From positions 434,001-498,000 of the forward strand of contig NZ_JACLQD010000001.1 in NCBI RefSeq assembly GCF_014243445.1: 64,000 nucleotides of DNA, written 5' to 3'. A model generated the notes under the pieces. The model did not search any database. It saw only the letters and a program-made list of their open reading frames with translations, and had not been told where the DNA came from. The translations under genes were made by a program, and so were the position numbers. Origin of the DNA: Paragemmobacter straminiformis (lineage in GTDB: Bacteria; Pseudomonadota; Alphaproteobacteria; Rhodobacterales; Rhodobacteraceae). Positions 1-7,506 of this stretch are shown piece by piece; positions within the stretch are counted from its first letter, which is position 1; each line of letters starts with the position of its first letter.

Positions 1-111
1 TTCCGCCTCGGCGCTTGATCTTCCGCCCCCCCGCCTGTATCCCGCCCGCTTGTATCCCGCGACGGCCCGTCTAGAATGGGGTCTTGTCGCATGAAACCAC
101 GGGGAATGCCG

Positions 112-735
112 ATGTCCTGGACCGACGAGCGCGTCGAGACGCTCAAGCGCATGTGGGCCGAAGGCCAAAGCGCCAGCCAGATCGCCAAAGAACTTGGCGG
201 CGTGACCCGCAACGCGGTGATCGGCAAGGTGCATCGCCTTGGCCTGTCCAACCGCGTCGCCGGCGGCAAGGACGAGGACGAGGTGGAAATCCCCGCCGCC
301 CCCGCCGCTGCCGCACGGCCCGACCCGCGCCCCGAACCCGCGCCCCGCGCCGAAGCGCCCGCGCCCCGCGCGGCCCCCGAACGCCCCGCCGCCGCTGCCC
401 CCAGCGCCGCGCCCGCCGCCTCGGCCCCCGGCAATGTCACGCCGCTGCCGCTGCGCAAGGCCATCGTGCCCGCAGGCCAACCCCTGCCGCCGCAGCCCTC
501 GGCCAACGAGATCAGCCCCGAAGCGCTGGCCTCGGTGCGCGAGGTCGAAAAGCGCGCCCGCAAGCTCACGCTCATGGAACTCACCGAACGCACCTGCAAA
601 TGGCCGATCGGCGACCCCGCGACCGATGACTTCTGGTTCTGCGGCCTGCCCTCGCTGCCCGGCAAACCCTATTGCGAGGCCCATGTCGGCGTCGCCTTCC
701 AGCCGATGAGCGCGCGGCGCGACCGCCGCCGCTAG
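112..735 (+). CDS. gcrA: GcrA family cell cycle regulator
   Basis: GcrA is an alphaproteobacterial transcription factor that works with sigma70 RNA polymerase and responds to GANTC methylation to time cell-cycle genes. The N-terminus (MSWTDERVETLKRMWAEG) and the helix-turn-helix part ending in NAVIGKVHRLGLSNR are diagnostic. A long Ala/Pro-rich, probably disordered linker follows at about residues 60-125. The conserved C-terminal block contains TCKWPIGDP, FWFCG and PYCEAHVGVAFQP. The ATG at 112 is preferred to ATGs at 76, 91 and 106 because family members begin MSW and a GGGGAA ribosome site precedes it. It is 207 aa long. Family assignment is secure. Confidence 0.96.
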   Translation: MSWTDERVETLKRMWAEGQSASQIAKELGGVTRNAVIGKVHRLGLSNRVAGGKDEDEVEIPAAPAAAARPDPRPEPAPRAEAPAPRAAPERPAAAAPSAAPAASAPGNVTPLPLRKAIVPAGQPLPPQPSANEISPEALASVREVEKRARKLTLMELTERTCKWPIGDPATDDFWFCGLPSLPGKPYCEAHVGVAFQPMSARRDRRR

Positions 736-978
736 GGCCGGATCGCATCAGGCCAAAACGATGCCCCCTGCCGGATCGGCAGGGGCACCCTGCACGGGCG
801 GGGCGCCACGATCCGACCGCGCACCCCCCGAACCGGCACGCCCACCGCAGGCCCCCTTGCCAGCGCCAGCAACAGCGCGCGCGCGGCGTCGGCTTTGCCG
901 ATCCTCAGGCCACGCCAGCCCCCCTTGACCGCCTCCCGTTCCCGCAGTCACGATGGGGCGAAAGGAAGGGGCCCGCCC
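736..978. other. gcrA downstream region with a hairpin
   Basis: This gap holds an 8-bp hairpin at 765-785 (CCCCTGCC / GGCAGGGG), which may end gcrA transcription although no T-run follows. The minus strand carries an open frame that ends at 732-734, convergent with gcrA, and extends up to about 950. It has no usable ATG or GTG start and I do not recognise its product. It is either a gene remnant or chance. Confidence 0.35.
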
Positions 979-1410
979 ATGCACCAGATGATCTTCGTCA
1001 ACCTGCCCGTATCCGACCTGCCGCGGTCCATCCGCTTTTACGAATCCCTCGGTTTCACCCTCGAGCCGCGCTTCACCGACGATCAGGCCGCCTGCATCGT
1101 GATCTCTGACGCGATCTTCCTGATGCTGCTGACCCACGCGCGTTTCGACTATTTCTCGGCCCTGCCCCGCTCGGATCCGGCAAAATCCTCGGCCGCCCTG
1201 CTCGCCCTGTCGCGCGACAGCCGCGCCGCCGTCGATACCATCACCGAAGCCGCCCTTGCCCACGGCGGAACCGAACCCAAAGCCGCCATCGACTACGGCT
1301 TCATGTACAGCCGCACCTTCCTCGACCCCGATGGCAACGTGTTCGAACCGATGTGGATGGACATGGAACAGGCCGAAAAGGCCGCCACCGCCGTCGACTA
1401 TCCGGAATGA
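979..1410 (+). CDS. VOC family protein (glyoxalase/bleomycin-resistance fold)
   Basis: This 143-aa protein belongs to the vicinal oxygen chelate superfamily. The first half contains IFVNLPVSDLPRSIRFYESL, the usual beta-strand/helix module, and the C-terminal half ends FLDPDGNVFEPMWMD, where the Glu is a typical metal ligand. The open frame extends upstream to 895, but homologous sequence begins at MHQMIFVNLPV, so the ATG at 979 is used; GGAAGG lies upstream. Members include lactoylglutathione lyases, dioxygenases and resistance proteins. The substrate cannot be read from sequence. It stands alone between gcrA and a tRNA. Confidence 0.9.
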   Translation: MHQMIFVNLPVSDLPRSIRFYESLGFTLEPRFTDDQAACIVISDAIFLMLLTHARFDYFSALPRSDPAKSSAALLALSRDSRAAVDTITEAALAHGGTEPKAAIDYGFMYSRTFLDPDGNVFEPMWMDMEQAEKAATAVDYPE

Positions 1411-1426
1411 TCGGGAAGGGTTTCGG

Positions 1427-1500
1427 TGGAGCGGGCGGCGGGAATCGAACCCGCGTCTCTTGCTTGGAAGGCAAGGGTCTTACCATTACACAACGCCCGC
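1427..1500 (-). tRNA. tRNA-Gly(TCC)
   Basis: On the minus strand the acceptor arm is GCGGGCG (1500-1494) paired with CGCCCGC (1437-1431). The T arm contains GGTTCGAATCC. The anticodon stem CTTGC/GCAAG encloses the loop CTTCCAA, giving anticodon TCC. The discriminator is T, and CCA is encoded at 1429-1427. All arms fold cleanly. It lies between the VOC gene and the SRAP gene. Confidence 0.96.
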
Positions 1501-1543
1501 GCTGACGCCTATCTAGCCAGCGATAAGACCGAGTGCAAGACAC

Positions 1544-2194
1544 TCAGGCCAAAATCGGCGCGATCAGCTGCGCACCTTCCGCGCGGTTGGAATTGACCGC
1601 CACATCCACCCGATGGCAGCGCAACACGCCCTCGGCGCTCGGCTTCATCAGGACCGCCGCCCCGTGCCCTGCCTCGCCCAGCCACAACGGCCAGTCGCGC
1701 GCTTCCAGCACCACGGCCTCGCGGTGGTGCAGCCCCGCCATCCCCGGCCCCGCATCGGTCGAGACGATGGCCACGGTGTCGATCTCGCCCCAGCGCTGCC
1801 ACAGCCCCGCAAAGGCCAGCGGCGCACCGTCGCTGCGGGTGAAATACCACGGCAGCTTGGCCTTGCCTTCGGTCTGCCATTCGAAGAACCCGCTTGCAGG
1901 CACGATACAGCGCCGCGCGCGCACCGCCTCGCGGAAGGCGGGCTTCACCGCCACGGTATCGGACCGCGCGTTGATGATGAGCGGCCCGTCCGCAGGCGTC
2001 TTGTACCAACCCGGAATGAACCCCCAGCGCATCGCCCGCAGCCGCCGCGCCCCGCCCTCGCTCGTCACCACGGCGACGGGCGTCGTGGGACAGACGTTGT
2101 AGCGCGGCACCGGCGGCAGGTCGTTTCCGGGCAGCGCGTCGAACAACGCCGCAAGCGCCTCGTTCGGATGGGTGATGGTGAAACGTCCGCACAT
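1544..2194 (-). CDS. SOS response-associated peptidase (SRAP/YedK/HMCES family)
   Basis: SRAP proteins form a thiazolidine crosslink with abasic sites in single-stranded DNA through the N-terminal Cys exposed after Met removal. The sequence begins MCGRFTITHP, so Cys2 is in place. The other conserved parts are IINARSDT (Asn that aligns the abasic sugar), PASGFFEWQ (catalytic Glu) and GLHHREAVVL (His region). At 216 aa it is a normal length for the family. It is a DNA-damage shielding protein acting at stalled forks. It is monocistronic and convergent with the upstream tRNA region. Confidence 0.95.
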   Translation of the reverse strand: MCGRFTITHPNEALAALFDALPGNDLPPVPRYNVCPTTPVAVVTSEGGARRLRAMRWGFIPGWYKTPADGPLIINARSDTVAVKPAFREAVRARRCIVPASGFFEWQTEGKAKLPWYFTRSDGAPLAFAGLWQRWGEIDTVAIVSTDAGPGMAGLHHREAVVLEARDWPLWLGEAGHGAAVLMKPSAEGVLRCHRVDVAVNSNRAEGAQLIAPILA

Positions 2195-2284
2195 CGCGCG
2201 AACATAGGCGCGTCAGGCCCCTGCGCCAAGCCGTCCCCCTCGCAGCCCATTGACCGACCGCGCGGCGCGGTGCATGAACCGCCC

Positions 2285-2623
2285 ATGCTGATCTACAAGA
2301 TCTTCCGTCGCCCCGAATGGGATGCCTTCCGCGCCGCAGGTGAAACCGCAGGCGCGCCGGTCGATCTGGCCGATGGCTTCATCCATTTCTCGACCTCGGC
2401 ACAGGTCGCGGAAACGGCGGCCAAATGGTTCGCCACCGAAAGCGACCTTGTCCTCGTCGCCTTCAACAGCGACACCCTCGGGCCCGCGCTCAAATGGGAA
2501 GCCTCGCGCGGCGGGGCACTGTTCCCGCATCTCTACCGCCCCCTCCGCCTGGCCGAGGTCGTCTGGGACAAATCCCTCCCCCTCGGGGCCACCGGACATA
2601 TCTTCCCCGAGGGCGTATGGTGA
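2285..2623 (+). CDS. DUF952 domain-containing protein
   Basis: This 112-aa cytosolic protein begins [15 protein letters not shown] and has the DUF952 core [19 protein letters not shown], which ends in [15 protein letters not shown]. The family function is not known. Its start at 2285 is chosen because the family begins there; the open frame continues far upstream only because of the GC-rich antisense of the SRAP gene. The stop overlaps the pyrD start (ATGGTGA), so the two are probably translationally coupled. Confidence 0.88.
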   Translation: MLIYKIFRRPEWDAFRAAGETAGAPVDLADGFIHFSTSAQVAETAAKWFATESDLVLVAFNSDTLGPALKWEASRGGALFPHLYRPLRLAEVVWDKSLPLGATGHIFPEGVW

Positions 2624-3681
2624 CCCTCGTCGAACGCGCCGCCCTCGCGGCCCTGCACCGGCTTGATCCCGAAACCGCCCACGGCCTGTCGCTCGCCGCG
2701 CTGCAATCGGGCCTTGCCCCGCTGTCCGGCCCCGTCACCTCGCCCCGCCTTGCTGCCACGCTCGCGGGAATGGCGCTGCAAAACCCCGTGGGCCTCGCCG
2801 CGGGCTACGACAAGAACGCGACCGCCGTGGCACCGCTGTCGCGCGCGGGCTTCGGCTTCATCGAGGTCGGCGCCGCCACCCCCCGCCCGCAGGCAGGCAA
2901 CCCCAAACCCCGCCTGTTCCGCCTGACGGAAGACCGCGCCGCGATCAACCGCTTCGGCTTCAACAACGACGGGATGGAGGCGATCGCCGCCCGCCTTGCC
3001 GCCCGCACGCGCGGCGCGGTTCCAGTGGGCCTCAACCTCGGGGCCAACAAGGACAGCACCGACCGCGCCGCCGATTTCTCCCGCGTCCTCGCCCTCTGCG
3101 GCCCGCATGTCGATTTCGCCACCGTCAACGTCTCCTCGCCCAACACCGAGAAACTGCGCGACCTTCAGGGCCGCGCCGCCCTTGGCGCCCTGCTCGCGGG
3201 CGTGATGGACACGCGCGCCGCCCTCGCACGGCCGATCCCCGTCTTTCTCAAGATCGCCCCCGACCTGACCGACCAGGACCTCGTCGATGTGGCCGAAGTC
3301 GCCCTCGCCTCGGGCATCGCGGGCATCATCGCCACCAACACCACCCTCGCGCGCGACGGGCTGAAAAGCCGCCACCGGACCGAGGCGGGCGGCCTCTCCG
3401 GCGCGCCCCTGTTCGAGAAATCCACCCGCACCCTCGCCCGCCTCTCGCACCTGACCGAAGGCAGGGTCCCCCTCGTCGGCGTGGGCGGCATCGGCTCGGC
3501 GGAACAGGCCTATGCCAAGATCCGCGCAGGCGCCACGGCCGTGCAATTCTACACCGCGATGGTCTATCAGGGCCTCTCCCTCGCCGCCGAAATCGCCCGC
3601 GGCCTCGACAGCCTCCTTGCCCGCGACGGCTTCACGACCGTGGCCGAAGCCACAGGCACGGACCGCGCCCGCTGGCTCTGA
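2617..3681 (+). CDS. pyrD: Quinone-dependent (class 2) dihydroorotate dehydrogenase
   Basis: PyrD oxidises dihydroorotate to orotate in pyrimidine synthesis, passing electrons to membrane quinones. The amphipathic N-terminal extension of class 2 enzymes is present ([16 protein letters not shown]). FMN-binding motifs include [30 protein letters not shown] and VNVSSPNT (class 2 catalytic Ser), GGLSGAPL, and the phosphate-binding VGVGGI. At 354 aa it is normal length. The ATG at 2617 overlaps the DUF952 stop by 7 nt. A stem-loop follows the gene at 3735. Confidence 0.97.
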   Translation: MVTLVERAALAALHRLDPETAHGLSLAALQSGLAPLSGPVTSPRLAATLAGMALQNPVGLAAGYDKNATAVAPLSRAGFGFIEVGAATPRPQAGNPKPRLFRLTEDRAAINRFGFNNDGMEAIAARLAARTRGAVPVGLNLGANKDSTDRAADFSRVLALCGPHVDFATVNVSSPNTEKLRDLQGRAALGALLAGVMDTRAALARPIPVFLKIAPDLTDQDLVDVAEVALASGIAGIIATNTTLARDGLKSRHRTEAGGLSGAPLFEKSTRTLARLSHLTEGRVPLVGVGGIGSAEQAYAKIRAGATAVQFYTAMVYQGLSLAAEIARGLDSLLARDGFTTVAEATGTDRARWL

Positions 3682-3734
3682 CCCGTTCAGCCTTGCGGAA
3701 ATACTCCGCAGGGGGTGACGGGGCAAAGCCCCGA

Positions 3735-3773
3735 GGGGGGCGCGAAGCCCCCCTGATTTTTCGCAGAAAAATC
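3735..3773 (+). terminator. Terminator-like double hairpin after pyrD
   Basis: A 7-bp stem (GGGGGGC, loop GCGAA, GCCCCCC; 3735-3753) is followed at once by TGATTTTTC, the left arm of a second perfect 8-bp hairpin (GATTTTTC-GCA-GAAAAATC, 3755-3773). Read on the plus strand this resembles an intrinsic terminator for pyrD. The second hairpin also lies just past the stop of the minus-strand gene ending at 3789, so it may serve both genes. The string from 3751 to 3774 recurs identically before cobQ. Confidence 0.6.
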
Positions 3774-3788
3774 GTCCCGAACGTGGCG

Positions 3789-4025
3789 TCAGAACGCCTT
3801 GAAGGTCATCGTCGTCAGGGTGCGCACGATGTCCGGAATGTCGAACAGCCGACCCGAGAGGTAATGCCCCACATCCTCCTCGTCGGGGATATAGACCTTG
3901 GCGATCAGGTCATATTCCCCGCTGGTCGAGAACAGCTCGCTCACCACCTCGCGGTCATAGATGGCATCGGCAACCTCGTAGGTCTTGCCGGGGGTGCAGC
4001 GGAACTGGACGAAAACGCAGCGCAT
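3789..4025 (-). CDS. Stand-alone Lrp/AsnC ligand-binding (RAM) domain protein
   Basis: This 78-aa protein (MRCVFVQFRCTPGKTYEVAD ...) matches the effector-binding domain of Lrp/AsnC regulators but lacks the DNA-binding helix-turn-helix. The motif SGEYDLIAKVYIP and the end DIPDIVRTLTTMTFKAF are typical. Such proteins bind amino acids and may mix with full-length Lrp regulators; that role is inference. AGGAGG lies directly before the ATG at 4025, so the longer frame is not used. Confidence 0.9.
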   Translation of the reverse strand: MRCVFVQFRCTPGKTYEVADAIYDREVVSELFSTSGEYDLIAKVYIPDEEDVGHYLSGRLFDIPDIVRTLTTMTFKAF

Positions 4026-4073
4026 GGAAGCCTCCTGATCTTGGCCAGACCCTAGCGAAACCCCGGCCCCGCC

Positions 4074-4119
4074 GCAATTTTCTTTGAAGAAAATTGCAAA
4101 ATCCCTGCAAGGATTTTGC
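4074..4119 (-). terminator. Two abutting perfect hairpins after the helicase gene
   Basis: Directly after the stop of the minus-strand helicase gene lie two hairpins. One is GCAAAATCC / GGATTTTGC (4096-4119, 9-bp stem, 6-nt loop). The other is GCAATTTTCTT / AAGAAAATTGC (4074-4097, 11-bp stem); they share 2 nt. A-T rich stems in this very GC-rich genome are unusual. They probably act as a 3-prime end for the helicase mRNA and belong with the hairpin family described at 18255. Confidence 0.55.
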
Positions 4120-5643
4120 TCACTCCTCGCCCGACAGCGCCAGCGCCACCGGCCCCTTGCGCAGGTCGTCGACCCCCAGCGCCTCTTTCGGGCGGCCCAA
4201 GCGGTAGCGCGTGACCCAAAGCAGCCGCTTCTCGGCCCGCGTGATGGCGACATAGGCCAGACGCTTCCACAGCGGCACCCCCGCCTCCGAGCGCCCCGCC
4301 TGTGCCGCGGCATAGATGTCGGGGGCAAAGACCTGCACATCCTCCCACTGCGAGCCTTGCGCCTTGTGGATCGTCACCGCCGCCCCGTGCAGAAAGGCCG
4401 CCCCCATCTTCGCCGCCGAAGGGATGAAGGGCTCCACCTCGTCGGGCTTCTCGATCTTGATGATGCTGGCGGCCGAGACTTGCGGATCTTCCGCCCCGAC
4501 CACATGCAGCCGCGCGAAACCGTCCTTGCTGCCGGGTCCAAGGTAGATGACCTGCGCCCCCTTGATCAGCCCCCGCGCCTCGAGGTCGATGCGCTTCTTG
4601 CGATGCTTCAGCGGCAATTCGATACCGTCGCAGATCAGCGGCTCGCCCGGCAGCAGCGCATCCTCGGGCGCGCCGTATGCCCCCCGAAAGGCCGAGATCA
4701 GCCGGATGCGCGTGGCATTGCGCCAGACCAGCACGGGGCTGCGCGCCATCAGGTCCGCGTCCACCCGCTCGGCCAGCACCACCCGCCCGTCGGACGCCGC
4801 CGCCTGTTCCACCATCCGCTCGAAGCGGTCGAAACTCAGCGCCTCGTCCCCCAGCGCATGGGCCAGATCGAGGATTGGGTTGTCCTGCGTCTGGCGGTGT
4901 ATCCGGCTCAGCACCAGCTTGCGCGACCCGCCCAGCCGGTCAAAGACCATCTCGCCCGAAAGGCCCACGGGGGCCAGCTGCGCGGGGTCTCCGAACAGCA
5001 CGAGCGTCGGGAATATCTCGCGCAGATCCTCGAGCGCCTTCTCGTCCAGCATCGAGCTTTCGTCGATGAATCCCACATCCAGCGGCTCTTCGCGCCGCTT
5101 CCAGCCCTTGATGAAATCCGACCCCTTCAGCCCCGCCGCCGCCAGCGCACCGGGGATCGAGGCGACCTGCTGGTAAAAGCCCAGCGCGCGGTCGAGCGCC
5201 AGATCGGTCAAACCCTCGACCACCGGCCGCTCGCCGTTTCCGGCCAGCCATTCCGCGATGCGCTCGTATTCCGGATCGTAAAGCGGGGTGTAAAGGATGC
5301 GGTGGATCGTCGTCGCCGGAACCCCGCGCAAGCGCAGCACCGAGGCCGCCTTGTTAGTCGGCGCCAGCACCGCCAGCGTGCGCCGGTCCTTGCGGCGCTT
5401 GCCCTCGTAATCGCCCGAAACCACGTCGACACCGGCCGCGACCAGCGCCTTGGTCAGGCTGGCCAAAAGCATGGTCTTGCCCGACCCCGCCTTGCCCACC
5501 ACCGCCAGCACCGAAGGCTTGCCCTCGGCCCGCGGCGTCAGCTCGCCCGAGGCAAGGTCGATCCCGTTGAGGTAAAGCTCGGCCGCCACGCGGTCCCAGG
5601 CTTCGGCCTGATCGTCGGAAAAGGTAAGGGCGGGCACGTTCAT
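4120..5643 (-). CDS. RecD/UvrD-like ATP-dependent DNA helicase
   Basis: This is a superfamily 1 helicase of about 507 aa. Walker A is VVGKAGSGKTMLL and Walker B is FIDESSML. A motif III-like region reads LFGDPAQLAPVG. The C-terminal UvrD_C_2 part has TIHKAQGSQW and AYVAITRAEKRLLWVTRY. It resembles RecD2-type 5-prime to 3-prime helicases, without RecB or RecC beside it. The ATG at 5643 (MNVPALTF) is used; an in-frame ATG at 5655 is possible. Two hairpins follow its stop. Confidence 0.9.
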   Translation of the reverse strand: MNVPALTFSDDQAEAWDRVAAELYLNGIDLASGELTPRAEGKPSVLAVVGKAGSGKTMLLASLTKALVAAGVDVVSGDYEGKRRKDRRTLAVLAPTNKAASVLRLRGVPATTIHRILYTPLYDPEYERIAEWLAGNGERPVVEGLTDLALDRALGFYQQVASIPGALAAAGLKGSDFIKGWKRREEPLDVGFIDESSMLDEKALEDLREIFPTLVLFGDPAQLAPVGLSGEMVFDRLGGSRKLVLSRIHRQTQDNPILDLAHALGDEALSFDRFERMVEQAAASDGRVVLAERVDADLMARSPVLVWRNATRIRLISAFRGAYGAPEDALLPGEPLICDGIELPLKHRKKRIDLEARGLIKGAQVIYLGPGSKDGFARLHVVGAEDPQVSAASIIKIEKPDEVEPFIPSAAKMGAAFLHGAAVTIHKAQGSQWEDVQVFAPDIYAAAQAGRSEAGVPLWKRLAYVAITRAEKRLLWVTRYRLGRPKEALGVDDLRKGPVALALSGEE

Positions 5644-5728
5644 GCCGGCCAGCATAAAGGCCCGCGCGGCAAGATGACAGGGGCTGCGGCCCGATGCCCG
5701 CCCCAAGGGGGGCCGCCTGCCCCCCTTG

Positions 5729-5756
5729 ACCCCCCCGGGAGTATTTTCACAAGGCT
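5729..5756. repeat. Extragenic Rhodobacteraceae-type repeat (GGAGTATTT class)
   Basis: The string GGGAGTATTTTCACAAGGCTG follows a C-rich run in the gap between two genes, in pieces CCCCCCGGGAGTATTT and CACAAGGCTGAA. Its reverse complement, with two or three changes, lies at 3687-3712 after pyrD (GGAGTATTTCCGCAAGGCTG). Related GGATATTTGGG copies lie at 9413 and 52094. It is extragenic each time and its role is unknown. Confidence 0.5.
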
Positions 5757-5769
5757 GAAACGGCGCGGG

Positions 5770-5943
5770 TCAGTTCATCCGCCCCGACGGCGTATCCCCG
5801 TCTCCGGCAGGCGCGTGGCCGGCGATCTCGTCGCGGGCGACCGCGATCAGCTCTTCGGTCTTGCGGGCGATGTCGGGAAGGTCGTTCTGCTCGGCATAGG
5901 CCCGCAGGTCGGCGAGCACGTCGAATATCCACTCGTGACCCAT
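5770..5943 (-). CDS. Small conserved protein of unknown function (57 aa)
   Basis: The protein begins MGHEWIFDVLADLRAYAEQN and continues with a helical segment DIARKTEELIAVARDEIAG, ending in a polar tail. I recognise this as a small protein seen often in Rhodobacterales, but no function is known. An in-frame TTG at 6000 would add 19 residues that lack conservation-like character, so the ATG at 5943 is preferred. It is cytosolic, with no signal peptide. Confidence 0.65.
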   Translation of the reverse strand: MGHEWIFDVLADLRAYAEQNDLPDIARKTEELIAVARDEIAGHAPAGDGDTPSGRMN

Positions 5944-6055
5944 GACCTGACCCGCAAAAACCACAACCAACCGTACCGGATCAGCATAACACTCCACCAA
6001 GGGGTGAGAGTATCACCCCGAAACGCGACAATCGGTTTCCGGAACGGAAACGAAA

Positions 6056-6078
6056 ACGCCGCCCGAAGCGGGCGGCGT
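6056..6078 (-). terminator. Intrinsic terminator of ccr
   Basis: On the minus strand a perfect 10-bp stem (ACGCCGCCCG / CGGGCGGCGT, 3-nt loop) is followed by TTTTCG. It lies 22 bp after the ccr stop codon. Confidence 0.85.
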
Positions 6079-6099
6079 CTTGCGGGGTTGCGGTCAGGC

Positions 6100-7380
6100 T
6101 CAGGCCGGGCGGCTGGCTTCCAGCGTATCCTCGAACGTGCGCAGCCCGGGGCGCGGGGCCTGCACAAGAACGGCCATATTGCCCGGTTTGTGCTGGTTTT
6201 TCAGCATCTTCATATGGGCCTGCGGAATTTCGGCCCAGGGAAAGACCTCGGACATGCAGGGGTCAAGCCGGCGCTCGATCATCAGACGGTTCGCCGCACT
6301 TGCCTGTTTCAGATGGGCGAAATGGCTGCCTTGCAGGCGCTTCTGGTGCATCCACATGTAGCGCACGTCGAAGGTGCAGTTGAAGCCCGTGGTGCCCGCG
6401 CAGATCACCACCATGCCCCCTTTCTTGCACACGAGGGACGAGACGGGAAAGGTCGCCTCGCCCGGATGTTCGAAGACCATGTCGACGTTCACGCCCTTTC
6501 CGGTGATGTCCCAGATCGCCTTGCCGAACTTGCGCGCTTCCTTCAGCCAGTCGTTGTATTCGGGCGTGTTGACCTTGGGCAATTGCCCCCAGCATTTGAA
6601 ATCGTTGCGGTTGATGACCCCCTTGGCGCCAAGGCCCATGACGAAATCGCGCTTGGATTCGTCCGAGATCACGCCGATCGCATTGGCCCCCGCCGTGTTG
6701 ATAAGCTGGATCGCGTAGACGCCAAGCCCGCCCGATGCGCCCCAGACCAGCACGTTCTGGCCCGGCTTCAGGTCATGCGGCTCGTGTCCGAAAAGCATCC
6801 GGTAGGCTGTGGCCAGCGTCAGCGTGTAGCAGGCCGATTCCTCCCATGTCAGGTGCTTGGGCCGCGGCATCAGCTGCTGGGCCTGAACCCGCGTGAACTG
6901 GGCAAAGGATCCGTCCGGCGTCTCGTATCCCCAGATCCGCTGGCTGGGCGAGAACATCGGATCGCCGCCGTTGCATTCCTCGTCGTCGCCATCGTCCTGG
7001 TTGCAGTGGATCACGACCTCGTCGCCCACCTTCCAGCGCGTGACCTTGTCGCCCACCGCCCAGACGATGCCCGCCGCATCCGACCCTGCGATGTGATAGG
7101 GCTGCTTGTGGCCGTCAAAGGGGCTGATCGGCTGTCCCAGACCGGCCCAGACGCCGTTGTAATTGACCCCCGCCGCCATCACCATGACCAGCACCTCGTG
7201 GCTGTCGATGGCCCATGTGTCGACCACTTCCACCTGAAAGGCCTGCGTCGGCTCGCCATGCCGCTCGCGCCGGATCGCCCAGGAATACATCTGCTTCGGC
7301 ACATGGCCCAAGGGCGGCATCTCGCCCAGTTCGTACAGGTCCTTCACCTCGGCGTCATAACGGTGCGTGTCCAATGCCAT
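6100..7380 (-). CDS. ccr: Crotonyl-CoA carboxylase/reductase
   Basis: Ccr reductively carboxylates crotonyl-CoA with NADPH and CO2 to (2S)-ethylmalonyl-CoA, the defining step of the ethylmalonyl-CoA pathway for acetate assimilation. It is an MDR-family protein of 426 aa. Diagnostic stretches include YDAEVKDLYELGEMPPLGHV, VNYNGVWAGLG, HCNQDDGDDEECNGGDPMF, the nucleotide-binding VWGASGGLGVYAIQL and FEHPGEATFPVSS. Start: the ATG at 7380 (MALDTHRYD) has GGAGG in front; an ATG at 7392 is upstream. A terminator follows. Two palindromes lie upstream (see 7448 and 7492). Its pathway partners ecm, mch, mcl2, pcc and mcm are all in this window. Confidence 0.98.
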   Translation of the reverse strand: MALDTHRYDAEVKDLYELGEMPPLGHVPKQMYSWAIRRERHGEPTQAFQVEVVDTWAIDSHEVLVMVMAAGVNYNGVWAGLGQPISPFDGHKQPYHIAGSDAAGIVWAVGDKVTRWKVGDEVVIHCNQDDGDDEECNGGDPMFSPSQRIWGYETPDGSFAQFTRVQAQQLMPRPKHLTWEESACYTLTLATAYRMLFGHEPHDLKPGQNVLVWGASGGLGVYAIQLINTAGANAIGVISDESKRDFVMGLGAKGVINRNDFKCWGQLPKVNTPEYNDWLKEARKFGKAIWDITGKGVNVDMVFEHPGEATFPVSSLVCKKGGMVVICAGTTGFNCTFDVRYMWMHQKRLQGSHFAHLKQASAANRLMIERRLDPCMSEVFPWAEIPQAHMKMLKNQHKPGNMAVLVQAPRPGLRTFEDTLEASRPA

Positions 7381-7447
7381 CGGGGCCTCCATGCCATGCC
7401 GCGCCGCAGAATCGGGGCGGGTCGAGACAGAGATAAAGGATGAAAGC

Positions 7448-7506
7448 GCAATATTGCAATAGATGAAGCGCCGTTTTTGTAATTTTATGTCTGCCGCGTT
7501 GCGGCA
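7448..7506. promoter_or_regulatory. ccr upstream region: two palindromes
   Basis: The first palindrome is GCAATATTGC (7448-7457), inside TTGCAATATTGCGC on the minus strand. It overlaps a possible -35 element TTGCAA placed 17 bp before TTATCT. The second is TGCCGCGTTGCGGCA (7492-7506), which overlaps the last codons of the acyltransferase gene and lies about 112 bp before the ccr ATG. The latter recurs upstream of ecm and sdhC. Binding by a short-chain acyl-CoA or PHB-type regulator is inference. Confidence 0.5.

Noticed and set aside
732-955. Minus-strand frame ending at the gcrA stop, with a plausible tail PIRQGASFWPDAIRP
   Set aside because: It has no ATG or GTG start before a stop codon and matches nothing I know. 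It could be a gene remnant but is not supported as a gene.
4084-7443. Open frame of 1119 codons on the plus strand
   Set aside because: It is antisense to the helicase, small protein and ccr genes. Composition is rich in Arg, His and Gln as expected of GC-rich shadows, and no domain is recognised.
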